This document shows positions 1 to 7,172 of a stretch of DNA of 8,061 bases, one piece after another; within the stretch, counting starts at the first letter, position 1; every line of letters begins with the position of its first letter. Both the position numbers and the translations under genes were made by a program. The notes beneath the pieces were generated by a model, which had not been told where the DNA came from, did no database searches, and worked only from the letters and a program-made list of their open reading frames with translations. This DNA comes from an uncultured Erysipelotrichaceae bacterium (GTDB lineage: Bacteria; Bacillota_I; Bacilli_A; RF39; UBA660): assembly GCA_902772675.1 (NCBI GenBank), contig CACYBN010000027.1:1-8061 (forward strand), read 5' to 3'.

Positions 1-188
1 ATAGGTCTCTACGAATAAATGGAACGGTTGCCGTATGCCGTTACGATCGTCCATATATTCTCCCATCCAGCATCCACCCCAAACTGGGCGTTCAAAGCAA
101 ACACCAGACGTTTCAACGATGTGCTCTTTAACAAATTTTTAGGCTTGTCTTCATAATAATGTATTGACTAGTATAATGTGCCATTACG
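1..188 (-). other. 5' part of an unidentified GC-richer leftward transcription unit
   Basis: This stretch lies just downstream of a strong minus-strand promoter and runs off the left edge. By eye, positions 1-130 are much richer in G and C than the rest of the window. In an AT-rich genome that fits either a structured RNA or recently acquired DNA. Read leftward, one frame is open from about position 137 to the edge (it includes PVWGGCWMGEYMDDRNG), but it has no ATG, GTG or TTG ahead of its internal methionines. The frame starting at the ATG at 184 gives only 18 codons before TAA; skipping one base in the run of five A would join the two. RNA pairing is also possible: AGCACATC with GGTGTTTGCT, and AACGG with CCGTT. 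I recognise neither a protein family nor an RNA family. A 46-codon open frame can occur by chance at this composition. Confidence 0.35.
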
Positions 189-200
189 TGTTACATTATA
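172..200. repeat. Inverted repeat overlapping the -10 of the left-edge promoter
   Basis: TATAATGT at 172-179 and ACATTATA at 193-200 are perfect 8-base inverted arms separated by 13 bases. The right arm contains the whole -10 box of the leftward promoter and the left arm falls just after its predicted start. This geometry suits a dimeric repressor site or a 5'-end hairpin. No regulator gene is visible to assign it to, and AT-rich arms of this size can arise by chance. Confidence 0.4.
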
Positions 201-223
201 GCACAAATGTTTTAAAAATGCAA
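195..223 (-). promoter_or_regulatory. Sigma-A type promoter, leftward, extended -10
   Basis: Read on the minus strand there is a -35 TTGCAT (218-223), a 17-base spacer and a perfect -10 TATAAT (195-200), preceded by TG one base upstream (extended -10). The predicted start is near 188. It faces away from ffh, beyond the ffh terminator, so it begins a separate unit at the left edge. It is among the best promoter matches in the window. The -10 lies inside an inverted repeat that could be an operator. Confidence 0.7.
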
Positions 224-242
224 ATCTTAGTAATTTATCCAC

Positions 243-266
243 AAAAAAAGTGGATAAAATCCACTT
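243..266 (-). terminator. Rho-independent terminator after ffh
   Basis: On the minus strand, AAGTGGAT, a 3-base TTT loop and ATCCACTT form a perfect 8-bp hairpin, followed by five more T (seven in a row in total). It starts three bases after the ffh stop codon, so it closes the ftsY-ylxM-ATPase-ffh operon. The 3' arm can alternatively pair with the next GTGGATAA read on the minus strand (235-242), which makes a competing hairpin possible. Confidence 0.85.
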
Positions 267-268
267 AA

Positions 269-1588
269 TTACATATTAGGCATATTAGGCATTTTGAAAT
301 TTCCACTGCTCATTTGTTTCATCATCTTTTTCATTTGCTCAAATTGATTTAATAATCTATTAACATCTTGTACTTGCATTCCACATCCCTTAGCTATTCT
401 TTGTTTACGACTAGCTTTTATTATTTCAGGATGACGTCTTTCTTCTGGAGTCATAGAAAGAACTATTGCTTCAACATGAGCCATATCTTTAGGATCTATT
501 TGAATATTAGATAATCCCATCTTTTTAGCTCCTGGAATTAATTTAATTAGATTCTCTAGAGGTCCTAATCTTTTAATTTGTTTCATAGATGATAAGAAAT
601 CTTCTAAATCAAATTTACCATTTTGCATTCTTTTTGCAGTTTTTTCTGCTTCTTTTTCATCAATAGATTCTTGAGCTTTTTCAACAAGAGATATAATATC
701 TCCCATACCTAGAATTCTTCCTGCCATTCTTTCTGGATCAAAAGAATCAAGTCCATCCATTTTTTCGCTAACACCAATAAACTTTATAGGTACATTAGTT
801 AAATGTCTAACTGATAGAGCAACTCCACCTCTTGTATCACCATCTAACTTAGTTAAAATTACTCCAGTTAGTGGTAAAGAATTATTAAATCCTTCAATTA
901 CATTGATAGCATCTTGCCCCATCATAGAATCTATTACTAATAGAACTTCTTGTGGTGATACAGCATCTTTAATATCATTTAATTCTTTCATAAGAACTTC
1001 ATCGATATGTAATCTACCTGCAGTATCTATAAGTACATAATCATATCCATTTTCTTTAGCATATTTAATAGCATTTAAAGATATTTTTACTGGATCTGAT
1101 TTTCCTTCATCATATACCTCAATATTTAATTGTTTACCTATATCTTTTAATTGATCAATTGCAGCTGGACGATATACGTCACATGCTACTAATAAAGGTT
1201 TCTTAGCATGTTTTTTTCTTAGGAAATTAGATAATTTACCAATAGTAGTAGTTTTACCACTACCTTGTAAACCAACTAACATAAGAATCGCAGGATTTCC
1301 TTTTAGATTTAAATCTGCTTTTTCTCCTCCTAATAAATCTGTTAATTCATCTTTAACTATTTTTACGAAAACATCTCCAGGCTTTAAACTCTTTTGAACT
1401 TCTTCTCCTAAAGCTTTTTCTTTTACATTATTAACGAATTCTTTTACTACTTTATAGTTAACATCTGCTTCTAATAAAGCAAGTCTTATTTCTCTAGTCA
1501 TTTCAGAGATATTATCTTCAGTTATTTTTCCATATCCCTTAAACTTAGAAATTACATTTTGAAGTCTATCACCTAAACTATCAAACAT
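269..1588 (-). CDS. ffh: Signal recognition particle GTPase Ffh (SRP54)
   Basis: Protein component of the signal recognition particle. With 4.5S/SRP RNA it binds signal sequences of nascent membrane and secreted proteins and, through paired GTPases, docks on FtsY at the membrane. The 439 residues are slightly shorter than typical Ffh (about 445-455) but complete. The helical N domain (about 1-95) is followed by the G domain: P-loop GLQGSGKT 106-113, DVYRPAA 137-143, DTAGR 188-192, TKLDG 246-250 and the closing GMGD 294-297. The M domain from about 320 has a methionine-rich end and the SRP-RNA-binding helix-turn-helix, SRKQRIAKGCG around 393-403. The ATG follows GGTGAT by three bases. It is the last gene of the operon, 29 bases after the ATPase gene and just before a terminator. 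The SRP RNA gene is not seen in this window. Confidence 0.97.
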   Translation of the reverse strand: MFDSLGDRLQNVISKFKGYGKITEDNISEMTREIRLALLEADVNYKVVKEFVNNVKEKALGEEVQKSLKPGDVFVKIVKDELTDLLGGEKADLNLKGNPAILMLVGLQGSGKTTTIGKLSNFLRKKHAKKPLLVACDVYRPAAIDQLKDIGKQLNIEVYDEGKSDPVKISLNAIKYAKENGYDYVLIDTAGRLHIDEVLMKELNDIKDAVSPQEVLLVIDSMMGQDAINVIEGFNNSLPLTGVILTKLDGDTRGGVALSVRHLTNVPIKFIGVSEKMDGLDSFDPERMAGRILGMGDIISLVEKAQESIDEKEAEKTAKRMQNGKFDLEDFLSSMKQIKRLGPLENLIKLIPGAKKMGLSNIQIDPKDMAHVEAIVLSMTPEERRHPEIIKASRKQRIAKGCGMQVQDVNRLLNQFEQMKKMMKQMSSGNFKMPNMPNM

Positions 1589-1617
1589 TTTATCACCACT
1601 TTCTTGTTGATTTTATT

Positions 1618-3375
1618 TTATTGTCCTCCACCCCAGAACTTAATAACATTAGAGTTACTACTCAATGGTGATGGATCAGGCATATCTAATTTAACTATAA
1701 CAGGTATTTTAAAGGCATTACCAAAACCTAAACAAGTACCTGATTGTAATGTTTTTTGTTTTTCAATAACCTCTTCATTAATATTAGGAACCATTTGTCT
1801 AATATATTCCGAATCCATTGGGTTATTAATCTTAAATATTAAGAAATTTGAACATTGAGATATAACTGTATCTGAAAGTTCGACAGGTCTTTGAGTAATT
1901 ATACCCATTAAAACACCATATTTACGTCCTTCTTTAGCAATTCTTTCAAATATATTATATCCAATTAAGAATGTATCTTGATCTTTTCTTACATATCTAT
2001 GTGCTTCATCTATTAATATATGGAATGGAATACTACCACGATTAGTAATAGTTTTTGCATAATCAAAGATAATTCTTGAGAATATTTTAGTAATAACTGC
2101 TGCTACTTGATCGTCTATATCATCCATATTAATATTTATAATTTGATATTTCTTGTCTTGCTTAATTAATAGACTAGCTAAATATTGTTCAACTGTCAAA
2201 TAAGTTGGATACTCAAATATTTTACCATATGGACCAGTAATTAATGAATGTAATCTAACTTTAATAGTTACTGCATCTGCATAAGTTTGTTCATTTTTAT
2301 ACCAACCTTCAGATATTAAAGTAAATTTTAAAGCTTTTTCTAAATCCATTAAAGTATATTTTAAATTACTTGATGGTTCATAATCATCAAATTCTGGTTT
2401 AATAAATGAAGATGCATATTCAGTAAATAGTATACCTTCAGTAAATGTACCAGTTTTATCTATATTAAAACATTCTCTAAATTTACGAGTATATCCTACT
2501 CCTTGAATTTCAGCTTCCATATTGAAATGTTCAGTTTGACATTCTGCTACTATAGAGAAAATATCATTTTTCTTTTCAGCTGGAGCTTCATCACTAAATA
2601 ATACAGTAATAATTGCACTTGCTATTAAGTGATCTTTATATTGAGTTGCTTTTTCTCCAGATTCAGCAAATACTCTAGCTAATTTAAGCATTCTTTCAAT
2701 CATAGGTATTTGAGTATGACTATTACAAGATAATAATAAAGCTATATCACTACTATTTAATAACCATACTGGTATTCTTAAAGGTTCAGCACCCGGTTCT
2801 TTATCATTACTTGAGAAAATTCTATAATTATAATTTGGATTAATTTTGTTGATATCTTTAAATGCTGCTGAATATTCACCAGATATATCAAATAAAATAA
2901 AATTAGCTCTATATGGTTTAGCAGTATCATTTTGAAAAACATTTTGAATAAGTCTAGCTACACCACAAGATTTACCAGCTCCAGAATTACCAAATATAGC
3001 AAAATGGTTACTGAAGAAATCATTTACGTTTAAATATACTGGGAATCCATTATAAGATGGATTTTGTCCTAGATATAAACTTTCTTTGTTTTTTTGTCCT
3101 AAAATTAGAGGTATCTCATTTTCTTGTATTTCTCTAATAGTAGAATCTAGTAATGGTTTTCTTATAACACCAATTCTCAATCTACCATTTTCAAATTCTC
3201 CTAGGATTTTAATTTTTACTTGATCCTTATCTATAGAAGTAATTTCTCCTAAAATATTCTTTTCTTCATCAGAAATAATAACATGGACACTTAAAAGATT
3301 CTTTTTTATTACTGCACCCTCTTTTATACTTACCCATAAGTTACTATCATCCATATAAGTAATCTTATCAAACAT
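1618..3375 (-). CDS. HerA-type (DUF87) ATP-binding protein, FtsK/HerA superfamily
   Basis: A 585-residue hexameric-type P-loop ATPase. The N-terminal part (about 10-75) is beta-rich and fits a HAS-barrel. Walker A is GNSGAGKS at 129-136, followed by a DISGEY strand at 163-168. Walker B with its catalytic acid is ILIDEAHRY at 453-461 (Glu457 the likely base). RIAKEGRKYG at 478-487 and GIITQRP at 491-497 match the arginine and sensor region of HerA proteins, and a proline-rich PDPSP tail closes the protein. No signal peptide or membrane segment is evident, so it is probably cytosolic. Classical archaeal HerA works with the nuclease NurA in DNA end resection, and bacterial relatives occur in repair and antiphage systems; no NurA, SIR2 or other nuclease partner is present here. 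It lies 19 bases after ylxM and 29 before ffh, with AGAGGGA before its ATG, so it is cotranscribed with the SRP genes. Substrate and role are unknown. Confidence 0.88.
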   Translation of the reverse strand: MFDKITYMDDSNLWVSIKEGAVIKKNLLSVHVIISDEEKNILGEITSIDKDQVKIKILGEFENGRLRIGVIRKPLLDSTIREIQENEIPLILGQKNKESLYLGQNPSYNGFPVYLNVNDFFSNHFAIFGNSGAGKSCGVARLIQNVFQNDTAKPYRANFILFDISGEYSAAFKDINKINPNYNYRIFSSNDKEPGAEPLRIPVWLLNSSDIALLLSCNSHTQIPMIERMLKLARVFAESGEKATQYKDHLIASAIITVLFSDEAPAEKKNDIFSIVAECQTEHFNMEAEIQGVGYTRKFRECFNIDKTGTFTEGILFTEYASSFIKPEFDDYEPSSNLKYTLMDLEKALKFTLISEGWYKNEQTYADAVTIKVRLHSLITGPYGKIFEYPTYLTVEQYLASLLIKQDKKYQIININMDDIDDQVAAVITKIFSRIIFDYAKTITNRGSIPFHILIDEAHRYVRKDQDTFLIGYNIFERIAKEGRKYGVLMGIITQRPVELSDTVISQCSNFLIFKINNPMDSEYIRQMVPNINEEVIEKQKTLQSGTCLGFGNAFKIPVIVKLDMPDPSPLSSNSNVIKFWGGGQ

Positions 3376-3394
3376 AATAATCCCTCTTTCTTCT

Positions 3395-3688
3395 TTATAA
3401 AATCTCTTCTATTTTCTCATAAGTATCTTCGTCTACTTTACCTTTGATTAGATTTAATACTTCTTCTTTTTTTCTTTTTAAACCAATTGTATTTTCATAA
3501 TACTCTAGTCTTTCTTCTACTATTTTTATTTGATTGAATACAGCATTACGACTGACATTATATTGTTCAGCTATTTCTCCTAAAGATAAGTCATCTAAAC
3601 TGTATAAATCAAAATACTCTTGTTGTTTATCAGTAAATAAATCACGATAATAAACATATATTTCATTTAAATAAACTTTCTTTTCCAT
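3395..3688 (-). CDS. ylxM: YlxM/UPF0122 family helix-turn-helix protein
   Basis: A small 97-residue protein of the YlxM/p13 family, encoded beside the SRP genes across Firmicutes and Mollicutes and reported to modulate SRP GTPase activity. The segment LTPKQ-like FTDKQQEYFDLY (18-29), then LSLGEIAEQYNVSR (34-47) and NAVFNQIK (48-55), is a sigma-70 region 4-like helix-turn-helix; it is followed by a charged coiled C-terminus. Family length is about 100-110, so it is complete. Its ATG begins one base after the ftsY stop codon, and its likely Shine-Dalgarno AAGGA (3700-3704) lies within the end of ftsY, so translational coupling to ftsY is expected. In the usual order ffh follows ylxM directly; here the HerA-like ATPase gene lies between them. 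Confidence 0.92.
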   Translation of the reverse strand: MEKKVYLNEIYVYYRDLFTDKQQEYFDLYSLDDLSLGEIAEQYNVSRNAVFNQIKIVEERLEYYENTIGLKRKKEEVLNLIKGKVDEDTYEKIEEIL

Positions 3689-3689
3689 A

Positions 3690-4763
3690 CTACATCATAT
3701 CCTTAAATAATCCATATATATATTTTTCAATATCAAATACTTGTAAATCTTCTTTTCTCTCTCCAAGACCAATATATTTAACTGGTATTCCTACTTGTTC
3801 TTTAATAGCAAGAACAATACCACCTTTAGCAGTTCCATCTAATTTAGTAAGAACTATACCAGTAATATTAGTAATTTCTTTAAATGCTTTAGCTTGACTG
3901 ATTCCATTTTGACCAGTAGTAGCATCTATTACTAATAATACTTCATGTGGAGCTTCAGGTATTACTTTACCAATAACTCTATTAATCTTTTCTAATTCTT
4001 TCATAAGATTTACTTTATTTTGAAGTCTACCAGCAGTATCTATCATAACTACATCAGTATCATCTTTTAATGCTTCTTCAAGCCCATCATAAATAACAGC
4101 ACTAGGATCGCTTCCTTCTCCTTTTCCACAAAAAGTAGCTCCTACTTTACCTGCCCATTCTTCAAGTTGTCTAGTTGCACCAGCTCTAAAAGTATCTCCA
4201 GCAATTAATTTTACTTTCTTACCTTCATCTATTAATTTATTAGCAAGTTTAGCAATAGTAGTTGTTTTACCTACTCCATTTACTCCTACAAACAAAATAA
4301 CTGTAGGTTTCTTTTCACTATAATTAATCTTATTAACTATAACAGTATCATTAACATAAATAATAAATAATTCATCTACTATTAATTCTTTTAAATATTC
4401 AGGAGATTCTATATTTTCTTTTTTACAACGACTTCTAAGTCTATCCATAAAATTCATAACAGTATCAACACCAATATCTGCCATTATAAGAATCTCTTCT
4501 AACTCATCGAAATATTCATCATTTACTTTTTTATATCTATTAGTTAAATTAACTAATTTTGAAACAAAATTTTCTCTACTTTTAGTTAATCCTTTCTCAT
4601 AGATTTTAACATCTTCTTTTTCTTCTTTAGTTAAAACAGGTGTTTCTTCTTCTACTACTTCTTCTTGTTCTTCTATTTCTTCATCTTGCTCTTCTAAAAC
4701 AACTTCTTTTTCTTTGGGTTCTTCTTTTGCAAACATATTTTTAATTTTGTTAAATAATCCCAT
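3690..4763 (-). CDS. ftsY: SRP receptor GTPase FtsY
   Basis: Membrane-associated receptor that pairs with Ffh to hand ribosomes to the Sec translocon. I place the start at the ATG at 4763 (357 residues), not 4793: GGTGAT ends three bases before this ATG, a -10 element lies between the two candidates, and the protein then begins MGLFNKIKNMF, a basic amphipathic helix typical of FtsY lipid targeting. Residues 13-50 form the acidic A domain, rich in Glu. The N domain is about 55-145. G-domain motifs are GVNGVGKT 160-167, DTFRAGA 190-196, DTAGR 242-246, TKLDG 306-310 and GLGE 332-335. All GTPase residues are present. It is the first gene of the operon and its stop codon lies one base before the ylxM start. 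Confidence 0.96.
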   Translation of the reverse strand: MGLFNKIKNMFAKEEPKEKEVVLEEQDEEIEEQEEVVEEETPVLTKEEKEDVKIYEKGLTKSRENFVSKLVNLTNRYKKVNDEYFDELEEILIMADIGVDTVMNFMDRLRSRCKKENIESPEYLKELIVDELFIIYVNDTVIVNKINYSEKKPTVILFVGVNGVGKTTTIAKLANKLIDEGKKVKLIAGDTFRAGATRQLEEWAGKVGATFCGKGEGSDPSAVIYDGLEEALKDDTDVVMIDTAGRLQNKVNLMKELEKINRVIGKVIPEAPHEVLLVIDATTGQNGISQAKAFKEITNITGIVLTKLDGTAKGGIVLAIKEQVGIPVKYIGLGERKEDLQVFDIEKYIYGLFKDMM

Positions 4764-4766
4764 AAT

Positions 4767-4772
4767 ATCACC
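4767..4772 (-). promoter_or_regulatory. Ribosome binding site deciding the ftsY start
   Basis: GGTGAT read leftward, three bases before the ATG at 4763. The same extended Shine-Dalgarno form, complementary to the AUCACCUCC end of 16S rRNA, precedes ffh and ezrA in this window. Nothing comparable precedes the alternative upstream start at 4793. Confidence 0.75.
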
Positions 4773-4778
4773 ATTTAA

Positions 4779-4787
4779 ATTATAACA
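4779..4787 (-). promoter_or_regulatory. Probable extended -10 promoter of the ftsY-ylxM-ATPase-ffh operon
   Basis: The minus strand reads TGTTATAAT: a perfect -10 TATAAT (4779-4784) with an extended TG one base upstream (4786-4787). The -35 region at 17-base spacing (TTTCTA) is poor, so recognition would depend on the extended -10. The predicted start near 4772 leaves a leader of only about nine bases that carries little more than the Shine-Dalgarno. It follows the terminator of the upstream operon by about 30 bases. Confidence 0.55.
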
Positions 4788-4816
4788 AAACAAAAGAAAA
4801 TTAGAAATAGTTAAAT

Positions 4817-4844
4817 AAAAAAAGAAGTAATTATTCTACTTCTT
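4817..4844 (-). terminator. Rho-independent terminator overlapping the end of the pilin-like gene
   Basis: On the minus strand AAGAAGTA (4837-4844) and TACTTCTT (4822-4829) form a perfect 8-bp stem with a 7-base loop, followed by an unbroken T run to 4817. The 5' arm is the last coding codons of the pilin-like gene and the loop contains its TAA stop. The stem is AT-rich and may be leaky, allowing some readthrough into ftsY. Confidence 0.7.
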
Positions 4845-5466
4845 CCATAGTTCTATATTTTGGTTGAATTAATAGTTTATGTTCTGATTTAATTAAACTA
4901 GTCGCAGCAGTATATCCAAATGAACTAGAATATTTCATTAAAAATTCTTTTTCATTATAGTATTGATCATATAATGGTTTACCATTAACTTCTACATTAT
5001 AGAAATTTTCTATTTGAACATTACTACCAACAAGTTTTTCAGTTTGCCATGAAGATACTTTATATACTACATATTCACTAGCATCTTTTTCAGCATTTTG
5101 ATTATATATTAGATAATTTCCACATTTAAATGTTACAAATCTTTTATTATGATTACTAACTAATTTACTTTCTGTTTCATCACAATATTCACTTTTATTC
5201 CAAGGATTTGGAACATGTTCCATAAATGCATTATCTACTGCATCTTTTAAATAAACAACATTTGCAAATCTAGGATCAGAATCTCTCAAACTTGTAGCAT
5301 TTATTACAAAAGTTTTAGCATGATTTCTAAAATTCTTAATAGGCATAGCACTATTAGAATTAAAGAAAGTTTTAAATATAAAAACTATTGCAACTAGAAT
5401 TACTACTAAGACAGCAATAAATTCTCTTAAACCAAAACCTCTATTTCCAATTTTCTTAATCAACAT
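4831..5466 (-). CDS. Type IV pilin-like (class III signal) single-pass membrane protein
   Basis: A 211-residue protein I cannot assign to a named family. Its N-terminus resembles a type IV prepilin: a short basic leader ending in Gly10, then FGLREF (11-16), matching the prepilin peptidase pattern G|FxxxE with Glu at mature +5, then a hydrophobic stretch to about residue 34. The remaining 175 residues would be extracellular, with two cysteines (C95, C115) that could form a disulfide, several aromatic residues, and a charged end. Length suits a pseudopilin. Its ATG lies inside ezrA, overlapping the ezrA end by 11 bases in another frame, with GGGA about 10 bases upstream, so translation is probably coupled to ezrA. 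No prepilin peptidase, PilB/ComGA-type ATPase or pilin platform gene is in the window. It could instead be a plain N-terminally anchored protein; the pilin reading rests on the N-terminal motif. Confidence 0.75.
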   Translation of the reverse strand: MLIKKIGNRGFGLREFIAVLVVILVAIVFIFKTFFNSNSAMPIKNFRNHAKTFVINATSLRDSDPRFANVVYLKDAVDNAFMEHVPNPWNKSEYCDETESKLVSNHNKRFVTFKCGNYLIYNQNAEKDASEYVVYKVSSWQTEKLVGSNVQIENFYNVEVNGKPLYDQYYNEKEFLMKYSSSFGYTAATSLIKSEHKLLIQPKYRTMEEVE

Positions 5467-7168
5467 AAATATTTCCCACTTTTTCTTTTATATTTTTATC
5501 AACATTTTCAATAGCTGTAATAGCACATTTCAATGCTTTTTCATAATTACCTTTAAAGTATAATTTTTCTGCTTCAGTAAGTTCTCTATTCAATTTAATA
5601 TTAGTACTTCTAAATTTATTACCATATACTAATAAACTTTCACAAGCAGCAGAATTTCTTACCATCATATTAGTAGTATTATATAGTTTTAGTACTAAAT
5701 CTCTAGCAGTATCTACTCTTGTATTAAGAATTTTTATAGCTATAGGTTTATTTTCTAATTCTTTTATAATTTCTAATATAGCATCATTAGCTTCATTTAA
5801 TTCGACAAAATAATTATCATTTATAAGAGGAATATTATTATCTTTTATATGTAATTTACTCTTATGTAATAAATCTTGTATTTCATCTAATTGCTCTCTT
5901 GCTCTTACTTCATCATCATACATATTTCCAAGAGATTTTAATGATCCATCTAAATCATCAGATATTTGTTGTAATTCAACTGTATATTTATTTAAATCTT
6001 GACTGATTTTAGAATATGGTGTCTTACTACTAGATAGTTTTCTTAAATCTTTATTATATTCTTTTTTAAGATTATTTAATCTAGTATTAACATCATCAAT
6101 TATAGCTACATCTCTATCTGTAAGATCATACATATTTTTAATATCTTCAATTTGTTTATATATTTCTTTTACTTCAGTTACTGTCTTAGATAGTTTTACA
6201 TCAAAACTTCCTTTAGCATCTTCATATTCTTTTCTAGCAACTTTTTCTTTTTCAAACTCATTAAAGATAGAATCTAAATACTCTAACATAGTTCTAAGTT
6301 CAAACATACAATCTACTAAGTTTAAAACTTTAATTCTATCATTGATCTCATTTACCTTTTTTAAAGATTCTTCTACATTATATTCAATTTTTAAATAATC
6401 AAGTGGATAATTCTCTTCCTTCATCTTAGAATAAGTTTCACTGATTTGTTCAATTCTTTTTGGAATTAATTTAGTAGCTAAAAGTACTAAATCAGGAATT
6501 TCTTCAATAACTACAGACATATGATCAATCATAGTATCTATAGCTTTAACTATATGTACAACTTCTGAGTAGTCATTGTTTTCCATTAATTCTTCAAAAT
6601 CTTGGAATCTTTTTTCTATATTTTCAAATTGTAATTCAATGATACTTTCTACACCAGTATATGATTCTTTATGTATTTCAAAAGTACTATTAAGTTCACG
6701 ATATTTAGTTTTTAATCTAGTAACTATATCACGATATTTTTCTTCACTTTCATTAATATCTTCGATATCTTTTAATAAATGTTCTACTTTATTTCGTACT
6801 TTATATAGATATAATTCAGATTTAGAATATTCAAATAAGAATGAATTATAATCTTTTTTATCAAGTAGTAGATCTAAATTAATAATATCATCATTTAATC
6901 TAGAGATATCTTCATTTTTAATCCATTCATAAGTATCTTGCCATTCTTTGAATTTTTCTTCCATCTTATCATTTTTAGCAATAGTTTCTATCTTATTAAG
7001 TTCTCCTAGAATTGGAGCACTCTCTAAATTATTTTTTTCTCTATCTAAAAATGCAATACATCTTTTATACTTTTTAATTTTCTTATCTTTTAAAGTTACA
7101 ACTAGAACAATAATTACAACAAGTGCAACAATAATAAAAGTAACAATTTTTAACATTGATGGACTCAT
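5456..7168 (-). CDS. ezrA: Septation ring formation regulator EzrA
   Basis: Membrane-anchored regulator of FtsZ ring assembly in low-GC Gram-positive bacteria. It limits Z-rings at the poles and acts at the division site. The 570 residues match the family length (about 560-575). A single hydrophobic segment at about 6-26 is followed by a basic stretch, then a long, almost wholly helical, charged cytoplasmic region that fits the spectrin-like repeats. The C-terminal segment from 515 (YGNKFRS, then LTEAEKLYFKGNYEKAL) matches the conserved EzrA end containing the QR-type patch needed for septal localisation. The start is the ATG at 7168, with GAGGTGAT just upstream. A TTG at 7189 in the same frame coincides with the predicted transcription start and is unlikely. 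It is the first gene of a two-gene operon with the pilin-like gene. Confidence 0.92.
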   Translation of the reverse strand: MSPSMLKIVTFIIVALVVIIVLVVTLKDKKIKKYKRCIAFLDREKNNLESAPILGELNKIETIAKNDKMEEKFKEWQDTYEWIKNEDISRLNDDIINLDLLLDKKDYNSFLFEYSKSELYLYKVRNKVEHLLKDIEDINESEEKYRDIVTRLKTKYRELNSTFEIHKESYTGVESIIELQFENIEKRFQDFEELMENNDYSEVVHIVKAIDTMIDHMSVVIEEIPDLVLLATKLIPKRIEQISETYSKMKEENYPLDYLKIEYNVEESLKKVNEINDRIKVLNLVDCMFELRTMLEYLDSIFNEFEKEKVARKEYEDAKGSFDVKLSKTVTEVKEIYKQIEDIKNMYDLTDRDVAIIDDVNTRLNNLKKEYNKDLRKLSSSKTPYSKISQDLNKYTVELQQISDDLDGSLKSLGNMYDDEVRAREQLDEIQDLLHKSKLHIKDNNIPLINDNYFVELNEANDAILEIIKELENKPIAIKILNTRVDTARDLVLKLYNTTNMMVRNSAACESLLVYGNKFRSTNIKLNRELTEAEKLYFKGNYEKALKCAITAIENVDKNIKEKVGNIYVD

Positions 7169-7172
7169 TATA

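Noticed and set aside
1..133. Possible tail of a + strand gene ending in TAA near 130
   Set aside because: The frame has no recognisable protein character, and a leftward promoter directly faces it; chance open reading is sufficient.
164..177. TTGACT followed by TATAAT on the + strand
   Set aside because: The elements are separated by two bases, so they cannot form a promoter, and no good -35 lies 17 bases before this TATAAT.
1604..1858. Open frame on the + strand, 84 codons
   Set aside because: It lies opposite the 3' end of the HerA-like ATPase gene, has no ribosome binding site and resembles no protein; a frame shadow.
4764..4793. Ten extra N-terminal codons for ftsY from the ATG at 4793
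   Set aside because: No ribosome binding site precedes it, the likely -10 element lies within this stretch, and GGTGAT marks the ATG at 4763, which also gives the typical FtsY N-terminus.
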